Assembly (NCBI GenBank): GCA_944380945.1
Contig: CALWJG010000011.1
Span: 1-17,716 of the forward strand
Length of the DNA stretch: 17,716 bases
From: an uncultured Agathobaculum sp.
Lineage (GTDB): Bacteria; Bacillota; Clostridia; Oscillospirales; Butyricicoccaceae
Reading direction: 5' to 3'
In this document: in pieces, positions 1-15,000 of the stretch
Layout of the letters: each line of letters opens with the position of its first letter
Position numbering within the stretch: position 1 is the stretch's first letter
Position numbers and translations under genes: made by a program
The notes under the pieces: model-generated
Seen by the model: the letters and a program-made list of their open reading frames with translations, nothing else
Database searches by the model: none
What the model was told of the DNA's origin: nothing

Positions 1-24
1 CTATGCTTTTCTGCAAAACGGAGA

Positions 25-52
25 CATTCTCCATTTTCCATTATCCATTCTC
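25..52. repeat. 7-base tandem repeat (4 units) overlapping the hemW stop
   Basis: Four consecutive 7-base units CATTCTC, CATTTTC, CATTATC, CATTCTC lie at 25-52, and a degenerate CAT follows at 53. Read on the minus strand they are ATGGAGA/ATGGATA-type units. The hemW stop codon (41-43) is made by the third unit, so the last few HemW residues are repeat-encoded. Short tandem runs like this occur between genes in some GC-rich Clostridia. I see no other copy in this window. Confidence 0.85.
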
Positions 53-1194
53 CATCGCCGTCTGCTGCCCCGCCTCAACAATGGTATTGATGATGCTGTT
101 GGAGACCAGAAAGCCCTTTTCCGTCAGGCGCCAGCGGGTGCCCTGATGGGCGACCAGCCCGCTGCCCAGCAGGCTGCGGAAGGCTTCCTCATAGGGCGTG
201 GAGTCGATGTTATAGCGTTTTTCCAGCTCGAGGAAGTCCACGCCGTCCGCCGTGCGCAGGCGCACCATCAGGTATTCGCCCTGCCGCTGGAAGGACGGCA
301 CCTCCTCCTCGTCCCGCAGGATGTCCTCGCCGTTGATGTACGCCTTGATATCGCGGGCAAAGGCGAAGCGCCGGCCGTTCATAAACGAGTGCGCCCCCGG
401 CCCGAGGCCGAGGTACTCGGACAGGTCCCAGTATTTCATATTGTGCCGCGAGCGGAAGCCGGGCTTGGCGAAATTCGAGATCTCGTAATGCTCAAACCCG
501 TTTTTGCGCAGCAGCTCGCACATGGCGAGGTAGGTATCCGCCTGCGCGTCGTCATCCGGCAGGGCCGGATTCTCACGCCCCATCCTTGTCGCCGGCTCGA
601 GCTTGAGCCCGTAGCACGACAGATGTCTGGGCCCGAGCGCCAGACACTGCTCGACCGAATCCAGAAACATCTCCTGTGTCTGGCCGGGCAGGCCGTACAT
701 CAGGTCGAGGCTGATGTTCGCAAAGCCCTTTGCCCGCGCGAGGTCGACCGCGTCCTTCGCCTGCTGGAAGGTGTGGATGCGCCCGATCTTTTTCAGCTCC
801 TCGTCGTGCGCGGACTGCACGCCGAACGACAGGCGGTTCACGCCCTGCTTTTTCATCATGTCGAGCACCTTTTTATCCGTGCTCTCCGGATTGCACTCGA
901 CCGTGATCTCCGCGTCGTCCGCCAGCGGGAACTTGCTGCGCACCTCCTGCAGGATACGGCCCAGATACTTGGGCCCGAGGCAGGTCGGCGTGCCGCCGCC
1001 GATGTAGACCGTGTCCACCGTGTAGCCGCTGCATGTCCTGCCGTATTCGCGGATGTGGCCCAGCAGCGCGGAGACGTAGCCGCGCATCAGGTCGCGGTCG
1101 GTGACCGAATAAAAATCGCAGTAGCCGCACTTGCTCACGCAGAACGGGATGTGGAGATACAGCCCGAGCGGCCGGTTCCGATAACTAAATCTGC

Positions 1195-1198
<4 letters not shown>
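41..1198 (-). CDS. hemW: HemW, radical SAM heme chaperone
   Basis: This 385-residue protein belongs to the HemN/HemW radical SAM family. The cluster motif is C20-x3-C24-x2-C27 followed by D-F (CxxxCxxCxF). That is the HemW pattern; true coproporphyrinogen dehydrogenase HemN has CxxxCxxCxC. Further family landmarks are YIGGGTPT, RLSFGVQS, LDLMYGLPGQT, HYEISNFA and YLGLGPGAHS, with a HemN C-terminal domain after about residue 300. Members of the family bind heme and are thought to deliver it to respiratory enzymes; many are misannotated as oxygen-independent coproporphyrinogen oxidase. The ATG overlaps the lepA stop by 4 bases (ATGA), so the two genes are co-transcribed and probably translationally coupled. 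The C-terminus (AMENG) comes from a tandem repeat and may not be ancestral. Length is normal for the family. Confidence 0.95.
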
Positions 1199-3006
<1,808 letters not shown>

Positions 3007-6000
3007 GCAGGAAGCTCCTTCTCTGTTCCGTAATTGCAATACAGGGTTATTATAGCACGTCCGCGCCCGTCTCACAAGATTGCATTTTGCATAACCCGCG
3101 CCCCCGCGGCCGGGCCGCGCCGCTGTTTTTTCACAAATTTGATCTGGCCTTGCTTTGGATTTCATCCGTCTGCTGTATACTGGTAACCGGTCACAAAGCC
3201 ACAAATCTTTCTCTTTTCTTTTATACTCTTCCCAAGGGCAGGGGCGGCACGATGCGATGGCATCCGCCGCCCCTGTCCGCCGCTGCGGACGGTTTTATGC
3301 GTCTGCGGCGGAGGGCTGCTTGCGCAGTCTGTCAAAAAATGCTTGCATTCTGCGCGCTGCGGGTATATACTTTATTTCAGCGAAACGGTAAACCGTTTTG
3401 CACAACCGAATAACAGGATTCTTCAGGGCAGGGTGCGATTCCCTACCGGCGGTACAGCCCGCGAGCGGACGCCTTTTGGCGGATGCAGGATTCGGTGAAA
3501 CTCCGAGGCCGACAGTATAGTCTGGATGAAAGAAGAATGTGCGGAAAGGCGGATTGCAATATCCGTTTCCGTTTGTTTGCTGTTCTGAAATGCCGCAGGG
3601 TGTTTCAGATTTTTTGTTTTCATGCGGCATTTTTGCAGCGTCCCGAGGATCCTCTCTTCGGGACGTTTTTTATTTGCCGAGGTGGTTTATTTGCAGGAAA
3701 AAGATCAGGAATACATGCGCCGAGCGCTGGCGCTGGCCGCGCGCGGCGCGGGCCGCGTCTGCCCCAACCCGATGGTCGGCTGCGTGATCGTCCGGGACGG
3801 CCGCGTGATCGGCGAGGGCTGGCACGAGCACTGCGGCGGCCTGCACGCGGAGCGCAACGCGCTGAAAAACTGTGCGGAGGACCCGGCGGGCGCGGACCTC
3901 TACGTCACGCTCGAGCCGTGCTGCCACTGGGGCCGCACGCCGCCCTGCACGGATGCCATCATCGAGCGCCGGATCGGCCGCGTGTTCGTCGGCTGTCTGG
4001 ACCCCAACCCGCTCGTCGCGGGCAAGGGCGCGCAGATCTTGCGCGACGCGGGCATCCCGGTCGAGACCGGCGTGTGTGAGGAGGAATGCCGGCGTCTCAA
4101 CGAGGTGTTCTTCCACTATATCACCCACAAGACGCCCTTTGTGGTGCTCAAATACGCCATGACGCTGGACGGCAAGATCGCCGCCCGCACCGGGGACAGC
4201 CGCTGGGTGACCGGCGAGGCCGCCCGGGCGCACGTCCACGAGACGCGCAACCGCCTGACCGGCATCATGGCCGGCGTGGGCACCGTGCTGGCGGACGACC
4301 CGCTGCTCACCTGCCGCCTGCCCGAGGGCCGCGACCCGGTGCGCATCATCTGCGACAGCCACGCGCGCACCCCGCTGGGCAGCCGGATCATCTGCTCGGC
4401 GCGCCATGTGCCGACGTTCATCGCCGTCACAGCTTGGAATGACCGCGCCGCCGCGCTCAAGCGGGCGGGCGCGCACATCCTGCTGTGCGAGGCGGACGCG
4501 CAGGGCCGCGTCTCCCTGCCCGACCTGATGCGCCAGCTCGGCGCCCTGCAGCTGGACAGCATCCTGCTCGAGGGCGGCGCGGCGCTCGCGTTTTCCGCGC
4601 TCGAGGCGGGCATCGTGCGCAAGGTGCAGGCGTACATCGCGCCCAAGCTGATCGGCGGCGCGGACGCCAAGACCCCGGTCGGCGGCGCGGGCTTTGCGCG
4701 CATGGCGGACGCGCTGCCGCTCACCGGCCTGACCGTCACCCGGCTGGGCGAGGATATTCTGCTGGAGGGGGATCTGCCATGTTCACCGGCATCATCGAAG
4801 AAATAGGCGCGGTGCGCCGCATCGAGCGCGGCGCCAAAGGCGCGCGGCTGACCATCGCCGCCAAAACCGTGCTCGAGGGCACCAGGATCGGCGACAGCAT
4901 CGCGACAAACGGCGTGTGCCTGACCGTCACCGATCTGACCGCGGACAGCTTTTCCGCGGATGTGATGGCCGAGTCCCTGCGCCGCTCGGGACTGGGCGCG
5001 CTGCAGGCCGGCTCGCCGGTCAACCTCGAGCGCGCGATGCCGCTGGACGGCCGCTTCGGCGGGCACATCGTCTCCGGCCATATCGACGGCACGGGCACGC
5101 TCGCGTCCCTGCGTCGGGAGGACAACGCGGTCTGGCTGACCGTGCGCGCCGCCCCTTCCCTGCTGCGGTACATTGTGGAAAAGGGCTCGGTCGCGATCGA
5201 CGGCGTCAGCCTGACGGTCGCCGCGGTGGATGGGACCGGGTTTTCGGTCTCGATCATCCCGCACACGGGCGCGCAGACCATCCTGCTCGGCAAAAAACCG
5301 GGCGACACGGTCAACCTCGAGTGCGACGTGATCGGCAAATACGTCGAAAAGCTGCTCGGCCCCTATGGGCAGGCACAGGGCGGCATCACCATGGAATTTT
5401 TGGCCCAAAACGGCTTTTAGGAGGAAAAGGATATGAACAATCTGGTCGAACAGGCGCTGCGCGACCTGCGGGCGGGCAAGATGGTGCTCGTCATCGACGA
5501 CCCTGACCGCGAGAATGAGGGCGACCTGATCTGCGCGGCAGAATTCGCCACCACGGAAAACGTCAACTTCATGGCGTCCTACGCCAAGGGCCTGATCTGC
5601 ACGCCCATGTCGGGCGCGCTGGCGGACGCCCTCGGCCTGCCGCCCATGGTGGAGGACAATACGGACAACCACGAGACCGCCTTCACGGTCTCCATCGACT
5701 ACAAGGACACGACCACTGGCATCTCGGCCGAGGAGCGCGGCCTGACCGCCCGCATGTGCGTGGCGGACGGCGTCAAGCCGACCGACTTCCGCCGCCCGGG
5801 CCATATGTTCCCGCTGCGCGCGGTCGAGGGCGGCGTGCTCAAGCGCTCGGGCCACACCGAGGCGACGGTCGACCTGTGCCGTCTGGCAGGGCTCAGGGAA
5901 TGCGGCCTGTGCTGCGAGATCATGCGTGAGGACGGCACCATGATGCGCACGACCGAGCTCAAGCAGTTCGCGCAAACGCACGGCCTGACCCTGCTCTCGC

Positions 6001-9000
6001 TCGCGGACATCATCGCCTACCGCCGCCAGACCGAAACGCTGGTCGAGCGCGTGGCGTGCGCCAAGTTCCCCACGCGGTACGGGCAGTTTATGATCTACGG
6101 CTATGTCAACAAATTAAACGGCGAGCACCATGTCGCCATGACCATGGGCGACGTGGGCAACGGCGAGCCCGTGCTCGGCCGCGTGCATTCGGAGTGCCTG
6201 ACCGGCGATGCGCTCGGCTCGGCGCGCTGCGACTGCGGCGAGCAGTACGACGCGGCGATGAAGATGATCGCGCGCGAGGGGCGCGGCGTGCTGGTCTACA
6301 TGCGGCAGGAGGGCCGCGGCATCGGCCTGATCAACAAGCTCAAAGCTTATGAATTGCAGGACCAGGGCATGGACACGGTCGAGGCCAACGTGGCGCTCGG
6401 CTTCCCGCCCGACCTGCGCGACTACGGCATCGGCGCGCAGATCCTGAGCGACCTCGGTGTGCACAAGCTGCGCCTGATGACCAACAACCCGACCAAGGTG
6501 GTCGGCCTGAACGGCTACGGCATCGAGATCGTCGAGCGCGTGCCCATCCAGATCGCGGCCAACCCGTATGACGCGTTCTACCTCAAGACCAAGCAGGTCA
6601 AGATGGATCACATGACCCACTATAAATAATCCATATCGATTATACTATTATATATAAAGATTCTGTCAATAAAGGAGCGAACCGAAATGAAAGTCATCGA
6701 AGGAAAACTGGTAGCCGGCAAGGGCAAATTCGCCATCGTCGCCTCGCGCTTTAACGAGTTCATCGTGTCCAAGCTGATCTCGGGCGCGGAGGACACGCTC
6801 GTGCGCCACGGCGTGGACACGGACGACATCACGCTCGTCTGGGTGCCGGGCGCGTTCGAGATCCCGCTGGCCGCGCAAAAGCTCGCGCAGTCGGGCAAGT
6901 ACTGCGCCATCGTCTGTCTGGGCGCGGTCATCCGCGGCTCGACCTCGCACTATGACTATGTTTGCAACGAGGTCTCCAAGGGCATCGCGCAGGTGAATCT
7001 GACCACCGGCGTGCCGGCGGCCTTCGGCATCGTCACCACCGAGAACATCGAGCAGGCCATCGAGCGCGCCGGCACCAAGGCGGGCAACAAGGGCGCGGAC
7101 GCCGCGCTCACCGCGCTCGAGCTGGCCAACCTGTTCCCCCAGCTGTAAAACGCGGCGATCTATACATTATATATACACATTGCTTAGAAAAGCGGTAATT
7201 TGACACAAAAAAAGCGGTGCTCCCTCCTTTGGGGAGCGCCGCTTGCTGCTCTCACTCGATGTTGAGCGCTTCGCGCAGCACATGCAGGCTGGCCAGATGG
7301 CCGTCCAGCATGGAGAGGGTCAGGTCCTCCATTTCCAGGGAAACCGCCCCATCGTAGCCGGACATGCGCACGACCGAGAAGAATTCCTTCCACCACTGCG
7401 CGTCATGCCCCGCGCCGACCGCGACATAGTTCCACGCGCGGCGCGCGAACGCGTCGATCGGCTTGGTGTCCAGCATGCCGTTGGGCTGCCAGTAGCGGCG
7501 CTCGGGCCGCGAATCCTTGCCGTGGATATGGTAGATCGCGCCGTGCTCGCCCAGCACGCGCGCGGCCTCGATCGGGTCGCCGCCCATCCAGAACAGGTGC
7601 GAGGGGTCGAGGTTCATGCCCACCATCGGGCCGACCGCCTCGCGCAGGCGCAGGCAGGTCTCCGGGTTATACACAAGCTGCATGCCGTGGTTCTCGAGCG
7701 CGATCTGCTCGATGCCGCAGTCGGCCGCCATTTTGACGATGTCCTTCCACATCGGGATGGCGACCTCGTTCCACTGGTAATCCAGGATCTCCTGCGTCTC
7801 GGGCGGCCACGAGGTCGTGATCCACACGGGCGTCTTATCGCCCTTGCAGCCCACGGGCAGGCCGCTCATCATCACGATCTTTTTGACGCCCAGCATGCGC
7901 GCCAGCTCGAACGTCTTTTTGGTGACGTCCATCTCCCTCTCATAGGCCAGCGGGTTGCCCGAGCAGTTGAGCGCGCAAAGCTCGAGCCCGCGGGCGCGCA
8001 TCGCGTCGTACCATGCTTCGCGCGCGGTCTTGTCGCTGACCAGCCTGTCCAGATCGCAGTGCGGCGCGCCCGACCAGTTGCCCGTGCCGATCTCGAGCGC
8101 GGCGACCTTCTGCCCGACGCAGAAATCGAGCATCTGCTCATAAGGCATATCCAGTGTGCAGGTTTTGATTGCCAGTTTCATAGTCATTTTTCTCCCGTTC
8201 AGATTTGTACTGATTTTACCACACTGTAACCTTTATTCGCAAGGGATGTCTCCAAAATCTGCTCAAATGCGTAGCAAAATGACATACTTTTCACCCTGAA
8301 TTTTGTTCAAAAAAACGAAAAAGGCACAATGCACATCCAGACTTTCTCATTTTGCTTCCCTTTCTTTGTAAACATGCACAAATCCCACCAAGGGCTTAGC
8401 ACCATTAACGACAAAAATAACAACTAACACTTGCCAAAGTGGAGCGCATGCATTAAAATAGTAGCAGAACGTTGGAGCGTTCCACCCTCCTGCCATTCGG
8501 CAGGGAAAAATCATGGGCAGGTCATGCCGGCCGCTTTCGGGCAGCCGGTCCCTGCACGAAAAAAAGGAGAGAGGTTTATCATGAAGAAGAGACTACTGGC
8601 AATGCTGCTCACGGGCGCACTCTGCGCGAGCATGGCTGCTTGCAGCAGCGGCGGCGAGACCACCCAGCAGGGCGGCACCGAATCTGCTGATGGCGGCGAC
8701 GGCGCTTCCTACAGCATCGACGTCATCCTGAAGACCACGGCGTCCGAGTACTGGCAGTACGTACAGGCCGGCGCTTTGGCGTACATGGCGGACAACCCGA
8801 ACGTAAAGGTAGAAGTCAAGGGCGCTCCGTCCGAGACCTCCTATCAGGACCAGCTGAACATGATCCAGACCGACCTGGCCGGCGATTATGACGGTTACGT
8901 CATCGCCCCGCTGCAGGCTGACATGGTCGCGAACCTGGTAAAGGGCCAGACCAAGCCGATCGTCGCGGTTGACACCAAGATCGAGGCTCCCGAGGTCATT

Positions 9001-12000
9001 TCCTTCGTCGGTACCGGTAACGAATCCGCTGGCGCGCTGGGCGGCAAGGCTGCCGTAGAGGCTGCCAAGGAAGCCGGCTGGACCGAGATCAAGGCGATCG
9101 AGATCGCGGGCGTTCAGGGTGACACCACCAACACCGACCGTATGAACGGCTACAAGAAGGGCATCAACGAGGCCGGCGGCGAGTTCCTCGAGAGCGAGGT
9201 CCAGTACGCTGACGCGGTTGCTACCAAGGCTGTTGACGCGATGAACGGCATCATGTCCCGTCATCCGGAAGGCATCGCTATCATCTGCGCGAACAACGAC
9301 GATATGGCGATCGCGGCTGCCAAGGCTGCCAAGGACTCCGGCAACGCTGCTTACGAGAAGACCATCTTCCTCGGCTTCGACGGCATCCAGTCCGCTTGCG
9401 ACGCGATCCTCGACGGCCGCCTGACCATGTCCGTTGCTCAGCAGGGCTACGAGATGGGCTATGAGTCGGTTGCAACTGTCGTTGCAGCGCTCAACGGCGA
9501 AGAGGTCGAAGAGTTCGTTGACTCCGGTGCTTCCGTTGTCGACGCCAGCAACGCGCAGGAGCGCAAGGACACCCTGCAGGGTTACCTGGAGGCTCTGAAG
9601 GGCTGATCGCATCAACTCTATATCGGGTGTGAGTAGTTTCTAACGGTTGCATACGCCCCTGTATCAAGATTCCAAACAATCGAATACAGGGGCGTTGCTT
9701 TTTCAGACGATCCGGCGTGGCTGTCACTGCCGGAACAGGTATGCCTCAGCAACAGGCCGGCCGTGCCGAGAGCGGCTCCGGCCGAGGCAGTTACCGATCC
9801 CCCATCTCGGAGAAGAAAAGGTGATTATGCAATGAGTGAATATGTAGTAGAGCTGAAAAACGCGACCAAGCGGTTCCCCGGCGTTGTGGCTCTGAAGGGC
9901 ATGAACCTCGCGGTCAAGCCCGGCGAGATCCTCGGCCTGATCGGCGAGAACGGCGCGGGCAAGTCGACACTCATTAAGGTCCTCACCGGCGTACATCAGG
10001 CGGACGAGGGTCAGATCTTTGTCGATGGCGTCGAGCAGCACTTCAGAGACCCGAACGATTCGGCGGCTGCCGGCATCGCATGTGTTTATCAGGAGCTGAA
10101 TATCGAGAAGCTCCTCAGCATTACCGACAACATCTTTATCAACAAGTGGATCAAGGGCCCCGGCGGCCTGCTTGACTACCCGACCATGCACAAGAAGGCC
10201 AAGGAAGTCATGCTTTCCCTCGGTCAGGACGTTGACCCCACCAAGCCTGCGGGCAACTTTGGTATGGGCGTTCAGCAGATGATCGAGATCGCCAAGGCGG
10301 TCCTCATCAATGCAAAAATGATTATTATGGACGAGCCGACCTCTTCGCTCGGTGAAAAAGAGGTTGAGCAGCTGATGAAAACGTGCCGCGAGCTCCGCGA
10401 CCGTGGCATCGGCATCGTCTTTGTATCGCACAAGCTGGAAGAGCTGTTTGAGCTGTGCGACCGCGTTACCGTTATCCGTGACGGTGAGTACATCTGGACC
10501 AAGAACGTAAGCGACACCAACAACGACGACCTGATCGCCGGCATGGTTGGCCGTACGCTTGAGAACCAGTTCCCGAAGGAATTCGGCACCAAGGGCGAGT
10601 GCTTCCTCAAGGCCGAGCATCTGGAAGAGGGCGGCGTGCTGTACGACGTCAGCTTCGAGGCCTACGGCGGACAGATCCTCGGCTTTGCCGGCCTGGTAGG
10701 CGCCGGCCGTACCGAGACCATGCGCGCGATCTTCGGCGCTGACCCGATCGACGGCGGCAAGGTCTATGTCCATGGCAAGGAAGTCAAGATCAAGACCCCG
10801 AGCGACGCCATCAAGGCTGGCATCGCGTTCCTGACGGAGGACCGTAAGGGACAGGGCCTCGTTCTGGCGCAGACCATCCGCACCAACCTCATTCTCGCCA
10901 ACATGAAGGGCTTCAGCAAGGGCCTGTTCCTGGACGAGAAGAAGATCCTCGAGAGCGGCGAAGGCCACATCGCCTCGCTGCGCATCAAGACCCCGTCGAT
11001 CGACGAGATCGTCGGCCAGCTGTCCGGTGGTAACCAGCAGAAGGTTGTTATCGGCAAGTGGGTCAACACCGATGCGGACATCTTCATCTTTGACGAGCCG
11101 ACCCGCGGTATCGACGTCGGCGCCAAGGTTGAGGTTTACAACGTAATGAACGAACTGGTAAAACAGGGCAAGTGTGTTATCATGATTTCCTCCGAAATGC
11201 CTGAGATCCTCGGCATGAGCGACCGCGTCATCGTAATGCGCGGCGGCAAGGTCATGGCCGACGTCGATCGCGACAGCAAGCATTTCAATCAGGAAGATCT
11301 CATGAAGGCAGCATGGGGAGGTACTTTAGATGACTAAGACGAAGAAAAAGGGTAATTTTAATCAGCTCGGCGTACTGATCGCGTTGATCCTTCTGTGCGT
11401 CGTACTTTCTGTTGTAACCGGCGGCCGATTCCTCCGCCTGAACAACCTGATGAACGTACTTGATCAGACGGCGTTCAACGCTATGCTGGCTATCGGCATG
11501 CTGCTCTGCCTGATCACCGCCGGTATCGACCTGTCGGTTGGTGCAAACGCTGTATTCTGCGCTTGTATCGGCGGCATGCTCGTCCTGCGCGACGTTGACA
11601 ATTCCTTTATCATCCTGATCGCGATCCTCGTTTGCGGCACCCTGATCGGCCTGATCAACGGCCTGCTGCTGACCCGTCTGCACCTCCCCCACCCCTTCGT
11701 ATCCACTCTGGGTATGAAGAACTTCCTCTGGGGCATGGCGCTGCTGGTTACCGGCTCCTCGATGGTTTCCGGCTTCCCGGATGGCGTTATGTGGCTGGGC
11801 AGCAAGTCCGTCGCTGGCGTTAAGTTCAGCTTCATCCTGGTCATCATCCTCTACATCATCATGCACATCCTGCTGACCCGCACCTCGCTGGGCCGCTCGA
11901 TCTTCTGCGTAGGCGGCAACCCGGAAGCGGCTCGTCTGTCCGGTATCCACTCCGACAACGTCCTGACCTTCTGCTACACGGTTTCCGGTTTCTGCGCGGC

Positions 12001-15000
12001 TCTGGCTGGTATCATCACCATCGGCCGTACCTCGATCTGCAACGGTACTGATGCGGTTCAGCCGTACGATACCGACGCGATCGCGGCCTGCATCATCGGC
12101 GGCGCTTCGTTCATGGGCGGCAAGGGCACCATGCTCGGCACCCTGCTTGGCGCGCTGATCATCGGCACCCTCCGCAACGGCTTCACTCTGCTGGCTGCTT
12201 CTTCGGCCATTCAGAACATCGTGCTCGGCCTGGTTATCATCGTCGCTGTATTCATCGACGTAACCCGTGAGCGCATGGAGGCGAAGGCTCGCCGTCTGGC
12301 TGCAAAGTAATCTCACTTTTGCATATCACGAAAAGGCTCCTGCTTCGGCAGGAGTCTTTTTCGCTGCAAAACACGCTTGCCGGCTTGCATTCCCCCCTTG
12401 CACCGGGCGGCGAATTGTGAGAGAATAATAACAGAATCCCGGCGTGCGCGCGGCCTGTCAGGCGGGCGCGGCGCCGATCGAAAAGGAGCGTTTTTCATGC
12501 TGAACATTGGTGTCATCGGCTGCGGCGCGATCGGCCGCGACCATATCCGCCGTCTGCACGATCTGGTGCCCGGCTGTCAGGTCGTCGCGTGCGCGGACTA
12601 TTTCGAGGAAGCGGCGCGCAAGACCGCCGCGCAGTACGAGGGCCTGCGCGCCTACCAGACCGGCGAGGAGCTGATCGCCGCGCCCGAGGTGCAGGCGGTC
12701 GTCATCACGTCCTCTGACCCGAGCCACGCGGGCTATGTGCTCGAGAGCCTGAAATACGGCAAATACGTATTCTGCGAAAAGCCGCTGGCGCAGAACGCGG
12801 CGGACTGCGAGAAGATCATCGCGGCTGAGGTCGCGCACGGCAAGCGCCTGCTGCAGGTCGGCTTCATGCGCCGGTATGACCGCGGCTACGCGGAGATGAA
12901 GCGCATCATCGACTCGGGCGAGCTGGGCGCGCCGCTGATGATCCACGCCTGCCACCGCAACGTGTCCCAGCCGGACGGCTTCCAGACCGAGATGGGCGTG
13001 TCCAACGTCGCCATCCACGAGCTGGACATCTGCCGCTGGCTGCTCTCGGACGAATATGAGAGCGGTCAGGTGCTCAAGGTGCGCCAGTCCGCCTGCTCGA
13101 CCAAGGGCTACGACAACCCGCAGATCGTGCTGCTTGAGACCAAGTCAGGCGCGCGCATCGATGTGGAAGTGCAGGTCGCGGACGCCTACGGCTACGACAT
13201 CCAGTGCCAGGTCGTGTGCGAAAAGGGCACGGTCAACCTGCCCGACCCGTACGCGGTCGTCAAGCGCGCGGACGCCACCCGCTCCTTCCCCATCCTGACC
13301 GACTGGAAGGACCGCTTCATCGAGGCGTACGACATCGAGCTGACCCACTGGGTCAAGACGCTCGCCGAGACCGGCGCGCCGGACGGCCCCTCCGCGTGGG
13401 ACGGCTACGCCGCCTGCGTGGCCGCGGACGCGCTCAACCGCTCGCGCGGCACCGGCCAGTTCCTGCCCATCCAGATGATGGACAAGCCCGACCTGTACAA
13501 ATAACACAAATACCCGCATGAAAAACCGGCATGGTCTGCGATTGCAGGCCGTGCCGGTTTTTGGTATACTGGAAACAGAAAGGTGGGAATAATATGAAAC
13601 TGATTTTCTGGGGCTTCCTGCTGGATTTTCTCGACTTCAATCTGACCCTCAACGGGTTTTCCATCGACATTCTGCCGGACTTTGTCGGCTGGCTGCTGGT
13701 GCTGTTCGGTGCGCGCCGGATGCGGGAGGAAAACGAGCGGTTTGCACGGATGCAGCCCGCTGCCGGCGTGCTGTTTGCCGTGTATCTGCTGTCGTTCCTG
13801 CTCCAGCCGTTCGGTTCGATCGATCTGGGAGGTTCCCTGCCCGCTGCGGCGCTGGTGCTGGCTGTCAATCTGGTGTTTGTCGCGCTCTATGCCTATGTGC
13901 TCTGGCAGCTGGTGCGCGCCATGCAGGAGATGGAAGAGCGCTATGGACGCGCCTTCGGCGCGCACGGCACGCGCACGGCTGTGATCGTCATTCTTGCGGT
14001 GATGCTGTTGGCGCCCCTCGTCGTCTGGCTGCCTTTCGGCTTTGCGCTGGCCATCCTGCTTTCGATCGGCTCGTTTGCCGCATTTCTCGTGCTGCTGGTG
14101 CTGCTGTGGCGCGCAGCCAAGGCCTATGACAGCCTGCACAGCGGCAGCGGCCCTTCGGATGGCAACAGCGAATACCATCCCGGCAGCGAGGATTGAACTG
14201 CATTTTTCATGCGCTTCCGTCCTCCTCTTTTAGAGAAAGAAACCGCTCTGGCGCGCAGCAACCGTCTGAGAGCATCCGAATACGCCCTGACACCCCGTCG
14301 GGCGGCGTCTACGGATCGCTCATGTTTTCCTCTCCTGCCGCTGTTTTCTCCGCTTGTGCATCCGAATCACAACACAGGCTGCACCAATCAGCAAAGCGAC
14401 AGCTGCTGCGACCGCTGCGCGGATATCATATTCCGCCAGTCCCTCGATTTTAACGTGCGCAAGCAGCTCCTGCATCTGCGGATAGGTCCAGCTTTGGTTT
14501 TCCTCCAGCGTCACAGTCTGCACGCCGCTCTCATCGTCCATGCCCTCGACCGTTATCTCCGCCTGCGTCAGGCAGACGACCTCGGCGATCGTGCCATCCC
14601 GGATGCAGACTGCCAGAGCCGCACCCGAGCCCGGCAGTGCGCCGACCAGATAGATCTGGTCGGCCTTGATCCCCGCCTGCTGCACCTTGTCCGCCAAGCT
14701 GTCTCCCACATCGCAGAATTCCACGGATGCAAAGCCCCATTCCCCGTTTTCTTCCTGCGCCATACCGACGATCATCAGCCGTCCGGGCACCTCGACCGGC
14801 ACATACCAGACAAAATCCTTTTGTGCGCGAATCTGTGCCTCAAACGCCTCTGCGGTCGTGATCTCCGGGGCAAAAAATCCATCGGCCGGATAAAACGGAT
14901 ACGCCTCTGACAGGTCGATATCCGCCTCATCAATCGTCGGCAAACCTTCCTCCTGCAAAACGCCATTCAGCACAGGCACAATATTCGGGACCTCCGCCTG